In this document: piece after piece, positions 9,552 to 17,082 of the stretch
Layout of the letters: every line of letters begins with the position of its first letter
Numbering within the stretch: the first letter of the stretch is position 1
Source: CALVGQ01 sp964369385
GTDB lineage: Bacteria > Bacillota_I > Bacilli_A > Erysipelotrichales > Erysipelotrichaceae
Assembly: GCA_964369385.1 (NCBI GenBank)
Contig: CAYJEY010000001.1
Location: 186,001-250,000, forward strand
Length of the DNA: 64,000 bases
Reading direction: 5' to 3'
Translations under genes and position numbers: made by a program
Notes under the pieces: generated by a model
The model's database searches: none
Seen by the model: only the letters and a program-made list of their open reading frames with translations
What the model was told of the DNA's origin: nothing

Positions 9552-10013
9552 ATGGATAGAATTGAACAAATTACACAAGATATTCAACCAATTTTAGATC
9601 AATTTCAAATTGAATTGTATGAAATAAATTTGTTGAAATCAAAGAAACACACAACACTACAAATTGCGATTATGCATGCAGATGGCTCAATGGACATTGA
9701 GACTTGTGCGAATGTATCAGAACAAATTTCAATCTTGTTAGATGAGAAAGATTACATTAGTGAAGAATATTTCTTAGAAGTATGTTCAGCTGGTGCTGAG
9801 CGAGCTCTACGTAACTTAGAAGAGATAAAGCATGCCGTGGGGTCAAAAGTATTTGTAAAGTTTGTAAACCCAGTGAAAAGTTTAAATGAAGTTACTGGTG
9901 TACTAGTAAGTTGTGATGAGGATACAATTTCATTCTCATACCAAGAAAAAGCTGTAAAAAAATCACTTCAAACGGAAACAAGTAATGTGAAAAAAATCCG
10001 TTTATCTGTTTAA
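9552..10013 (+). CDS. rimP: Ribosome maturation factor RimP
   Basis: RimP helps assemble the 30S subunit. The 153-residue protein shows the two-domain family layout: an N-terminal alpha/beta domain with ALRNLEEIKHAVG near 95-110 and a C-terminal SH3-like barrel. AGGAG (9541-9545) suits the second ATG, at 9552 (spacing 6), better than the ATG at 9549 (spacing 3). It is the first gene of the rimP-nusA-ylxR-ylxQ-infB-rbfA operon. Confidence 0.93.
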   Translation: MDRIEQITQDIQPILDQFQIELYEINLLKSKKHTTLQIAIMHADGSMDIETCANVSEQISILLDEKDYISEEYFLEVCSAGAERALRNLEEIKHAVGSKVFVKFVNPVKSLNEVTGVLVSCDEDTISFSYQEKAVKKSLQTETSNVKKIRLSV

Positions 10014-10031
10014 TTAAGGAGAAAGTAGAAA

Positions 10032-11669
10032 ATGAAGTTAAAAGATTTATTAAAAGCAATGCAATCAATTGAAGATGATCGTAAAGTATCTAAAGAAATT
10101 GTAGTTGAAGCTTTGAAAGAAGCGTTGGCAAAAGCTTATCGTAAACACATCGATATTCCTGATGTACTTGTAAAAGTTGAAATTAGTGAAAAAACTCAAG
10201 AAATTCTAGTGTTTCAACAGTATCAAGTTGTAAATGAAGTGGAAGATGATGAATTAGAGGTTTCATTAGCGGATGCTAAGTTAATTGATCCCACAGTTGA
10301 ATTGGGTGGATTAGTTGATCGTCAAGTTTCAATTGCAAATTTAGGACGTGCTGCTGCAGTACTTGCTAAAAATGTAATGAAACAAAAAATTCGCGAGGCA
10401 GAGAAGCAAGCAATTTATGACGAATATATTGATCAATTAGATGAGATGGTATTTGGTTCGGTTGAGAGTGTTGAAGAAAAATTTGTTGTGATTGGATTAC
10501 AAAAGACAATGGCTATTATGCCACGTGCTGCACAAATTCCACAAGAAGTTTACAAAGAAGGTAATACTGTTCGTGTCTTAATTACTGAAGTGAATAACCA
10601 AAATAAAGGTGGTGCTCAAGTATTAGTTTCAAGAGCAGATGCAAATTTGGTTCGTCGTTTATTTGAAACAGAAGTACCTGAAATTTATGATGGTATTGTA
10701 GAGATTAAAGCAATTGCTCGTGATGCAGGAGAACGTACAAAAATGGCTGTGTATTCATCACACAGTGATGTGGATGCTATTGGAGCATGTATTGGGCCTC
10801 GCGGAGCTCGTGTTCAAGCAATCATTGATGAGTTAAAGGGTGAGAAAATTGATATCTTTGAATGGAGCGACAACATTCAAGAATTGATTAAAAATGCTTT
10901 AGCACCTGCACAAGTACTTGCTGTTTTACCTACAGGAGATAAACGAAGTCTATTAGTTGTTGTTGAAGACAATCAATTGAGTTTAGCAATTGGTAAAAAA
11001 GGTAAAAATGCACGTTTAGCTGTTAAATTAACAGGAATGAAAATTGACATTAAAACACAAAGCGCTGTTGAAGAAATGGGAATTGATTGGCGTGCTAAAT
11101 TAGCTGAGTATACTGCTGAATTACGTAAAGAAGCAGATGAAAAGGCAGCAATGGCTTACATCGAAGAACGAGTTGTAGAAGTAGAATCAGAGACTTTTGA
11201 AACAGTTGTTGAGGATACTCCGGTAGTCGAAGAAGAAATCATTGAATTTGATACTACAGAGACTGAAACAGTGAATGAGGTTGAAGATGAACCAGTTGTT
11301 GCTGAAACTCCAGTAGTTGAAGTAGTAAAAGAAGTTGTACCTGATGCAAAAGAAGCAAAACAAGTACTACAAGATCGTGAGCGAAAAGAGTATACTCCAC
11401 GTTTTGAAAAAATTGCAGCAAATGCGACAAAACAAGAAGCTCCAAAAGAGTTTAAGAAACGTCGTAATGTAAAAGATGATGAACGTAAGTTACGCATCAA
11501 AGACTTAAAACGTAATGATAAGGATTACGGGCTAAAACCAATCTATTCTGAAGAAGAATTAGAAGAAATTCGTAAGAATCAAGAACTTGAAGAAGCGAAT
11601 AGCTGGATTCAAGAGGACATTGATTTCGATGAGTATGAAGAATACGAGGATTTCTACGAAGAAGATTAA
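10032..11669 (+). CDS. nusA: Transcription termination/antitermination protein NusA with long acidic C-terminal extension
   Basis: NusA binds RNA polymerase and nascent RNA and affects pausing, termination and antitermination. The N-terminal RNAP-binding domain (about 1-125), S1 domain (about 135-200) and two KH domains (about 225-345, with CIGPRGARVQ and AIGKKGKNARLA) are complete. Standard Bacillus NusA ends near residue 370. This one continues to 545 with a tail rich in E, D, V and T, then a basic stretch near 455-500, and ends in an acidic run (DEYEEYEDFYEED). The function of the tail is unknown. Confidence 0.94.
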   Translation: MKLKDLLKAMQSIEDDRKVSKEIVVEALKEALAKAYRKHIDIPDVLVKVEISEKTQEILVFQQYQVVNEVEDDELEVSLADAKLIDPTVELGGLVDRQVSIANLGRAAAVLAKNVMKQKIREAEKQAIYDEYIDQLDEMVFGSVESVEEKFVVIGLQKTMAIMPRAAQIPQEVYKEGNTVRVLITEVNNQNKGGAQVLVSRADANLVRRLFETEVPEIYDGIVEIKAIARDAGERTKMAVYSSHSDVDAIGACIGPRGARVQAIIDELKGEKIDIFEWSDNIQELIKNALAPAQVLAVLPTGDKRSLLVVVEDNQLSLAIGKKGKNARLAVKLTGMKIDIKTQSAVEEMGIDWRAKLAEYTAELRKEADEKAAMAYIEERVVEVESETFETVVEDTPVVEEEIIEFDTTETETVNEVEDEPVVAETPVVEVVKEVVPDAKEAKQVLQDRERKEYTPRFEKIAANATKQEAPKEFKKRRNVKDDERKLRIKDLKRNDKDYGLKPIYSEEELEEIRKNQELEEANSWIQEDIDFDEYEEYEDFYEED

Positions 11670-11680
11670 GGAGAATAAAC

Positions 11681-11941
11681 ATGAAAAAGATTCCAATGCG
11701 GAAATGCGTAGCAACGATGACACAAGCACCAAAAAAAGATTTATTACGTATTGTGCGTTGTACTGATGGAAGTATCGCAGTTGATGCGACCGGGAAAGTA
11801 AATGGACGTGGTGCATACTTGTTGAAAACACAAGAAGCTGTAGAAATTGCTAAAAAAAGAAAGAGTCTTGATCGTGCTCTAGAGTGTGTTGTACCCCAAG
11901 AAACTTATGAGAGTATATTAGAGGTAATTAATGAAAAATAA
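11681..11941 (+). CDS. ylxR: YlxR family RNA-binding protein (RnpM)
   Basis: This small basic protein (86 residues) has the DUF448/YlxR pattern: MRKCVATM near the start, DLLRIVR in the middle and GRGAYL near 46. In Bacillus subtilis the family member was reported to modulate RNase P and was renamed RnpM. AAGGAG precedes the ATG. It overlaps ylxQ by 11 bases, as expected for this nusA-infB linker pair. Confidence 0.92.
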   Translation: MKKIPMRKCVATMTQAPKKDLLRIVRCTDGSIAVDATGKVNGRGAYLLKTQEAVEIAKKRKSLDRALECVVPQETYESILEVINEK

Positions 11942-12227
11942 GATTTTTGGATATTTGGGAATTAGTGCAAGAGCTAGGAAAGTTGCAACAGGTGAGACTG
12001 CTATGCAATGTATTAAGTCAAAAAGTGCAAAAGTAGTCTTTTTGGCAAGTGATAGCTCTTTGCGTACTCAAGATAAAGTTCGAACGCTTTGTACAAGTAA
12101 TCGAATACATTGTATTGAAGACTTCACAAGTGAAGAAATCTCAGATGCAATAGGACAAGTTAATCGCATGTCAGTAGCAGTACTGGATGAAGGATTAGCG
12201 AATCAAATTTTAAAAAATATGAAATGA
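11931..12227 (+). CDS. ylxQ: L7Ae-family ribosomal protein-like YlxQ
   Basis: This 98-residue protein has the L7Ae/L30e fold pattern (GISARARKVATGE, AKVVFLASDSS), a family that binds kink-turn RNA. Its place between ylxR and infB is the conserved one. GAGGTA within the end of ylxR serves as its ribosome binding site, which suggests coupled translation. Confidence 0.9.
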   Translation: MKNKIFGYLGISARARKVATGETAMQCIKSKSAKVVFLASDSSLRTQDKVRTLCTSNRIHCIEDFTSEEISDAIGQVNRMSVAVLDEGLANQILKNMK

Positions 12228-12237
12228 GGTGTGAACG

Positions 12238-14070
12238 ATGGCAAAACCACAAAAAAGAAGAAATAATGTGAAGAAGAAACAACATGATCGTCAAAATGTA
12301 TTTGTTCCTCGCGCAGAAGTGGTGAAGGAAATTACATATTCGGAAGGAGTAACAGTTTCAGAACTTGCGAATAAATGTAATAAAAACTCAAGTGATATCA
12401 TTAAGTTATTGTTTATGTTAGGAAAAATGGTAACTATAAATAGTGTTATGGATGATGAGTTAGTAGAATTAGTATGCATGGAGTACGATATTGAAGTTCA
12501 CAAGGAAGAACTAGTGGATGAAGATAGTTTAGAAGATGCAGAAGAAGTTAATAGTGATGCATTAGAAGAACGTCCTCCGATTGTAACTATCATGGGTCAT
12601 GTTGATCATGGGAAAACTACTCTATTAGATACAATCCGTAAATCAAAAGTAGTAGCAGGAGAATTTGGTGGGATTACACAGCATATTGGTGCTTATCAAG
12701 TCTCTGTAAATAACAAAAAAGTGACTTTCTTAGATACTCCAGGGCATGAAGCGTTTACTGCGATGCGTGCACGTGGGGCAAAAGTTACTGATGTTTGTAT
12801 TATTGTTGTCGCTGCAGATGATGGTGTAATGCCTCAGACAAGAGAAGCGGTAGATCATGCAAAAGCTGCAGGTGTACCAATCATTGTTGCAGTAAACAAA
12901 ATGGATAAACCAGATGCGAATCCAGACCGTGTAATGAATGAGATGTCAGAGCTAGGTTTAATGCCAGAAGAATGGGGAGGAGACACTATTTACGTTCGTT
13001 GTAGTGCAAAGAGCGGAGAAGGTGTACAAACTATTCTTGAAACTGTACTTGTTGTTTCAGAAGTGTTTGAATTTAAAGCTGATCCTACAAAAGTAGGTTC
13101 AGGAACTGTAATTGAGGCAAAACTTGATAAAGGTAGAGGGCCTGTTGTAACTTTATTAGTGCAAAACGGAACATTACAATCAGGAATGCCGATTGTAGTT
13201 GGTGCATGTTTTGGTAGAGTTAGAAAAATGACTGATGACCGTGGTCGTGAATTAAAAAATGCAGGACCATCAACACCAGTTGAAGTTATTGGGCTTCAAG
13301 ACTTACCGGTAGCTGGAGATATGTTCAAAGCATTTGAAAGTGAAAAACAAGCTCGTGCTGTTGCTGAACGCCGTGCACAAACAAAAATTGAGCAAGAGCG
13401 TCGTACTACAAGTGCGATGAGTTTAGATGATTTAGCATCTCAGATCCAATCAGGGAATATCCAAGAAGTACCATTGATTGTAAAAGCAGATGTTTCAGGA
13501 TCAGCAGAGGCTGTTCGACAAGCTCTAGAACGTATTGAAGTTGAAGGTGTTCGCGTAACTGTAATTCGTTCAACTGCAGGAGCAATTTCTGAATCAGATG
13601 TTATGCTTGCTACTGCATCGAAAGCTGTAATATATGGATTCAATGTTCGTCCTGATGCAAATGTTCGTCGCAAAGCTGAAGAAGAGGGTGTAGAAATTCG
13701 TCTGCATAACATTATCTATAAAGCTGTAGAAGAAATGGAGTTGGCGATGAAAGGGATGCTTGCACCAGTGTTTGAAGAAGTTGTTATTGGACAAGCTGAA
13801 GTTCGTCAAACATATAAAGTATCAAAAGTTGGTACAATAGCTGGATGTATGATAACTGATGGTAAATTTGTACGTGATTGCAAAGTTAGATTAATTCGTC
13901 AAGGTATCGTTGTGTATGAAGGAAAATTAGGAAGTTTAAAACGTTTCCAAAATGATGCAAAAGAAGTTGCTCAAGGATACGAATGTGGGATTACTATTGA
14001 AAACTACAATGACCTTAAAGATGGCGATGTAATTGAAGGATATCAAGATCAACAAGTAGCTGTTGTGTAG
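12238..14070 (+). CDS. infB: Translation initiation factor IF-2
   Basis: IF-2 is the GTPase that brings initiator tRNA to the 30S subunit and promotes subunit joining. A short basic N-terminus and the IF2-N domain (about 30-85) come first. The G domain has GHVDHGKTT at 120-128, DTPGHEA near 166, NKMD near 221 and SAKSG near 257, followed by domains II, III and IV. At 610 residues it is a short form that lacks the long variable N-terminal region of many homologues. Confidence 0.97.
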   Translation: MAKPQKRRNNVKKKQHDRQNVFVPRAEVVKEITYSEGVTVSELANKCNKNSSDIIKLLFMLGKMVTINSVMDDELVELVCMEYDIEVHKEELVDEDSLEDAEEVNSDALEERPPIVTIMGHVDHGKTTLLDTIRKSKVVAGEFGGITQHIGAYQVSVNNKKVTFLDTPGHEAFTAMRARGAKVTDVCIIVVAADDGVMPQTREAVDHAKAAGVPIIVAVNKMDKPDANPDRVMNEMSELGLMPEEWGGDTIYVRCSAKSGEGVQTILETVLVVSEVFEFKADPTKVGSGTVIEAKLDKGRGPVVTLLVQNGTLQSGMPIVVGACFGRVRKMTDDRGRELKNAGPSTPVEVIGLQDLPVAGDMFKAFESEKQARAVAERRAQTKIEQERRTTSAMSLDDLASQIQSGNIQEVPLIVKADVSGSAEAVRQALERIEVEGVRVTVIRSTAGAISESDVMLATASKAVIYGFNVRPDANVRRKAEEEGVEIRLHNIIYKAVEEMELAMKGMLAPVFEEVVIGQAEVRQTYKVSKVGTIAGCMITDGKFVRDCKVRLIRQGIVVYEGKLGSLKRFQNDAKEVAQGYECGITIENYNDLKDGDVIEGYQDQQVAVV

Positions 14071-14078
14071 GTGAGTTT

Positions 14079-14417
14079 ATGAGTATTAAACATGAAAAAA
14101 TGTCGAACTTAATTTTAAAAAATGTAACGGAAATTATCCAATTTGACTTGAAAGATCCTAATGTTGGCTTTGTTACAATTACACATGTTAAAGTAACTAA
14201 CGATTACAGTTATGCAACTATATATGTTAGTTTCTTAGGTAAAACAGAGCGTAATGAAGCTGGTTTAAGAGCACTTAAACATGCAAAAGGGTTCATTCGA
14301 CAAGAACTAGGAAGACGTATGCAAGTCAGAAAAGTTCCAGATTTAATTTTCAAATTAGACACGGCTCTTGAAGAAGGAAATAAAATACAATCAATCTTAG
14401 AGAAGATTAAGAAATAG
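14079..14417 (+). CDS. rbfA: 30S ribosome-binding factor RbfA
   Basis: RbfA is a KH-type cold-shock protein that matures the 5' end of 16S rRNA. The 112-residue protein has DPNVGFVTITHVKVTNDYSYATIYVSF-type strands and the RQELGRRMQVRKVPDL segment typical of the family (positions about 25-50 and 70-87). It is the last gene of this transcription unit and a strong terminator follows. In related genomes truB usually comes next. Here truB is 8.4 kb away, beyond the type VII cassette and the ttcA pair. Confidence 0.93.
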   Translation: MSIKHEKMSNLILKNVTEIIQFDLKDPNVGFVTITHVKVTNDYSYATIYVSFLGKTERNEAGLRALKHAKGFIRQELGRRMQVRKVPDLIFKLDTALEEGNKIQSILEKIKK

Positions 14418-14420
14418 AGA

Positions 14421-14454
14421 AGATAGTGCACTTACGAGTGTGCTATCTTTTTTT
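14421..14454 (+). terminator. Rho-independent terminator after rbfA
   Basis: AGATAGTGCACT pairs with AGTGTGCTATCT (with two G-U pairs) around TACG, then seven T follow. The T-tract runs directly into the next promoter. Confidence 0.9.
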
Positions 14455-14481
14455 AGGTATACACACTTTGTGGCGAATAAT
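14451..14481 (+). promoter_or_regulatory. SigH/ComX-like promoter of the type VII-like operon
   Basis: TTTTAGGTAT (14451-14460), six bases, then TTTGTGGCGAATAAT (14467-14481). Read as an alternative-sigma promoter, this is AGGTAT, 13 bases, CGAATAAT. The Bacillus SigH consensus is roughly AGGAwTT and rnnGAAT, and the streptococcal ComX box is TACGAATA. The same element stands at 62790-62820 before comGA. The start codon follows 20 bases after the -10 box. Confidence 0.75.
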
Positions 14482-14501
14482 GTATGTAAAGGAGGTAGTT
14501 T

Positions 14502-14801
14502 ATGAAAACAATTTTTGTAGAACCAGCCGTGTTACAAAACAGTGCAGCCGCAGTAGATGACCTCAAAAGTCAGTATCAAGATCATGTATCTAAGTTGTAT
14601 CAGTACATCGAGGTAATGTCTAGTTCTTGGCAAGGCAGTGATAATCTCGCATTTGTGAATCAAATTCAGGGTTATTATGATGACTTTCAAAGAATTGGGA
14701 TGGTATTAAGTCAGTACAGTGATTTTTTGAAACGCTCTGCCATTGCTTATCAACAAACACAGCAAGAGTTAGCTAGTATGGCATCCAAACTTACAAATTA
14801 G
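14502..14801 (+). CDS. WXG100 family type VII secretion protein (EsxA-like)
   Basis: This is a 99-residue all-helical protein with no signal peptide. WQG lies near residue 43, at the turn between two helices (SSSWQGSDN), which is the hallmark of WXG100 secreted helical hairpins. The C-terminal helix holds the YSDFLKRSAIAYQQTQ segment. AAAGGAGG precedes the ATG. It is first in an operon with a second WXG-like gene, a lipoprotein and an EssC-type ATPase, which is the expected context for an EssC substrate. Its exact role, structural or effector, is unknown. Confidence 0.88.
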   Translation: MKTIFVEPAVLQNSAAAVDDLKSQYQDHVSKLYQYIEVMSSSWQGSDNLAFVNQIQGYYDDFQRIGMVLSQYSDFLKRSAIAYQQTQQELASMASKLTN

Positions 14802-14810
14802 GAGGAGACT

Positions 14811-15104
14811 ATGGAGCAAATTAAAATTTCGATTAGTGAAGTTGAGAATACTGCTGCTAATCTTAGGATTGTAAATCAACAAATCTATGATATTTTACAA
14901 AATGCATCAAACGAAATGAATCGACTACATTCTTTTTGGATAAGCGAAAGCAGTGAAACTGCTCGACAACAGTTTATGCGTTTTGCAGCACAATTTGATA
15001 TACAAAGAGAAATCATACAATCTTATGCACAATTTCTTGAACATACAGCTCAAACGTATCTTACTTTAGAATCTACAATCAATAGCAATGCGAGTACTTT
15101 CTAA
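14811..15104 (+). CDS. Second WXG100-like helical protein with degenerate motif
   Basis: The product is 97 residues, helical and lacks a signal peptide. The size and layout match WXG100 proteins, but the turn reads FWIS (near residue 43) rather than WxG, so the glycine is lost. The second helix resembles the family (QQFMRFAAQFDIQREIIQSY, near 54-73). AGGAGG stands before the ATG, nine bases after the first Esx-like gene. The two probably form a heterodimer like EsxA/EsxB pairs, which is inferred from pairing and size. Confidence 0.75.
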   Translation: MEQIKISISEVENTAANLRIVNQQIYDILQNASNEMNRLHSFWISESSETARQQFMRFAAQFDIQREIIQSYAQFLEHTAQTYLTLESTINSNASTF

Positions 15105-17082
15105 ACTTTTATTAGTTTTATTTGTTGTATTAAGCTGTTTGAGTGGATGTGAAAGCAAGCAAGAGATTAGTATTGAAAAATGGTTGGATGAGCTAGCGTT
15201 TTCTACTGGATTAACAACTGCAAAAAGAGAAGATAGTTTAGAGGTGTTAGGAGAGTGGGGGTTAGTGTTTGATACAATTGATTTGAATTCTCCACTTGAA
15301 AAACAGCATGTTGCTTTATTCTTTGATCAATGGCTCAATTTAGAGGACACTAGTGTTCAAGTGATTGATGCAAATGAATCTTCATATTCAAATCAAATAC
15401 ATAGAGTAGTACATTCTGGATTATTAAGCGTAGATGAACAACTGCGATTTTATCCGTTGCATAAATGTACGCCTGAACAAGCTCAAGATTACATTGATAA
15501 ATTTGTTACTTACATAAATCACGGAAATATTGCCTCTGCATTTAGTTATGCTTTTGATGAAAATCAAAATGTAGTAGAAGTTGCCCCTTATGAATTTGAG
15601 GAGGACTTAATGCAAGCATTATTTCATCCAGCTGATCAAATCGAGAAAGATGATATTGTGGTATGGGAAAACGAAGAGACAATGTTTATATATCGTGTTT
15701 TAGAACTTGTGGATGGTGTTGCGAAGCTTGAAGAAATCGAGCTTAGTGAGTTTGAAGATTTAGAGTTTGGCGGAGAATTTGAGTTAGATTTTAGTGATGC
15801 TGAGTTTCAGCTTAACTCAGATATGCCTTCGGTGATGAGTGTTGAGGATACAATTATATTTGTATCCTCTTTAACAAAAAATGAATTTAAGATTGGTGAT
15901 TTTACAGTTCGATATAACTTTACAGCAAGCTCATTGTACTTTTATGCTTTCACTCAACTTGAAGTGGGGGGGAACTTATTTACTGAGTTGCAAATAAATA
16001 ATGTAAAACCTTCATTTCATTGGAAATCCCAAGGATTAAATATTGAGCATGCATTTTTTAAAATTACCTACAATTCAACATTAAGCGGTGGTTATAAACG
16101 TGGAACATTTCAGCAATATAACTTAGATTTTTCAAAACTTGATTCAGCTGATCTTCCATCAAGCTTGTTAAACTCATGGTCATCTCAACGAGCTAGTGTA
16201 GATACTATTTTACCGTTAGGGCAAATTAAAATTCCTGTAACTAGTATTCCAAGTTTATATATTACACTTGATGTTGGAATTCGGGTATTCTTTAATGGAA
16301 CAATTGAACTTGTGTGTAATGCTGCAAGTGAGCATGGATTCGAAATCAAAAATAATACAATACGTGTAATCAATGATGTCGATAAAGACGTAACGCTAAA
16401 TGCTCATGCTTCTACTGGAGTTACAGGAACACTGAAGGCTACGGCAAGTATGTTTTCAATGGATCTTATGGATATTCGAGCAGATTTAGGTGTTCGAGCT
16501 AAAATATCAACAACAGCGTATTTTCCTGAAACTAGAGATGAGTTTAATATCGGCGAGGTACCATATGATGTTCTTATTGAGTTACAAGGAGATAATCACG
16601 ATTTTACGCTTTGTGGAGCACTTCAAGCCCATTGGTTGGCTGAAATTAATTTAAATACAATTAAAACTGTAGCAGGAAGATTGAACTTTAGTAGAACTTT
16701 TAGTTTATTAAATGAGCGAAATGCACCGCTTTTTAATGGTTCAATACTTTATATTGAAAATATGCAGTTTGTCGATGCCTGCTCTAGAGATGTGGAAAAA
16801 TTCACTCCAATTCCTACGATTGATGTTAGTGTTGAACGTATACTTTTGGAACATTATTCAATGGTTAATTATGTTGGGAAATCAAGGTACATTATGGTAC
16901 GGGGCATACCAGAAGAATTTCAGTTGAGTGATTTAAGATTCAAGAGTTTAGATGAAACTGTTGCAACTGTTGACAGCAATGGACTAGTGAAAGGTATTAG
17001 TGAAGGAAACACTAAAATTCAAATCACTTTAGATGAAAGTGAACACATAGTAGAATTTCATGTATTGGTTAAAACAGAATGA
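15088..17082 (+). CDS. Large lipoprotein of the type VII-like operon with C-terminal Big2-like domain
   Basis: A lipoprotein signal is clear: a short basic N-terminus, a hydrophobic run and the lipobox LSGC with the acyl cysteine at 21. The mature protein (about 640 residues) is mostly predicted beta-rich and I do not recognise its main body. The last 80 residues resemble a bacterial Ig-like (Big2) domain, with ETVATVDSNGLVKGISEGNTKI near 630. It overlaps the second Esx-like gene by 17 bases and essC by four, so all are translated as one unit. It is an outer-face partner of the secretion machine, perhaps in place of the missing EsaA/EssB. Confidence 0.8.
   Translation: MRVLSKLLLVLFVVLSCLSGCESKQEISIEKWLDELAFSTGLTTAKREDSLEVLGEWGLVFDTIDLNSPLEKQHVALFFDQWLNLEDTSVQVIDANESSYSNQIHRVVHSGLLSVDEQLRFYPLHKCTPEQAQDYIDKFVTYINHGNIASAFSYAFDENQNVVEVAPYEFEEDLMQALFHPADQIEKDDIVVWENEETMFIYRVLELVDGVAKLEEIELSEFEDLEFGGEFELDFSDAEFQLNSDMPSVMSVEDTIIFVSSLTKNEFKIGDFTVRYNFTASSLYFYAFTQLEVGGNLFTELQINNVKPSFHWKSQGLNIEHAFFKITYNSTLSGGYKRGTFQQYNLDFSKLDSADLPSSLLNSWSSQRASVDTILPLGQIKIPVTSIPSLYITLDVGIRVFFNGTIELVCNAASEHGFEIKNNTIRVINDVDKDVTLNAHASTGVTGTLKATASMFSMDLMDIRADLGVRAKISTTAYFPETRDEFNIGEVPYDVLIELQGDNHDFTLCGALQAHWLAEINLNTIKTVAGRLNFSRTFSLLNERNAPLFNGSILYIENMQFVDACSRDVEKFTPIPTIDVSVERILLEHYSMVNYVGKSRYIMVRGIPEEFQLSDLRFKSLDETVATVDSNGLVKGISEGNTKIQITLDESEHIVEFHVLVKTE

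Noticed and set aside
11156..11500. Minus-strand frame of 114 codons inside nusA
   Set aside because: Antisense to the repetitive acidic tail of nusA; Ser/Thr-rich shadow without ribosome site.
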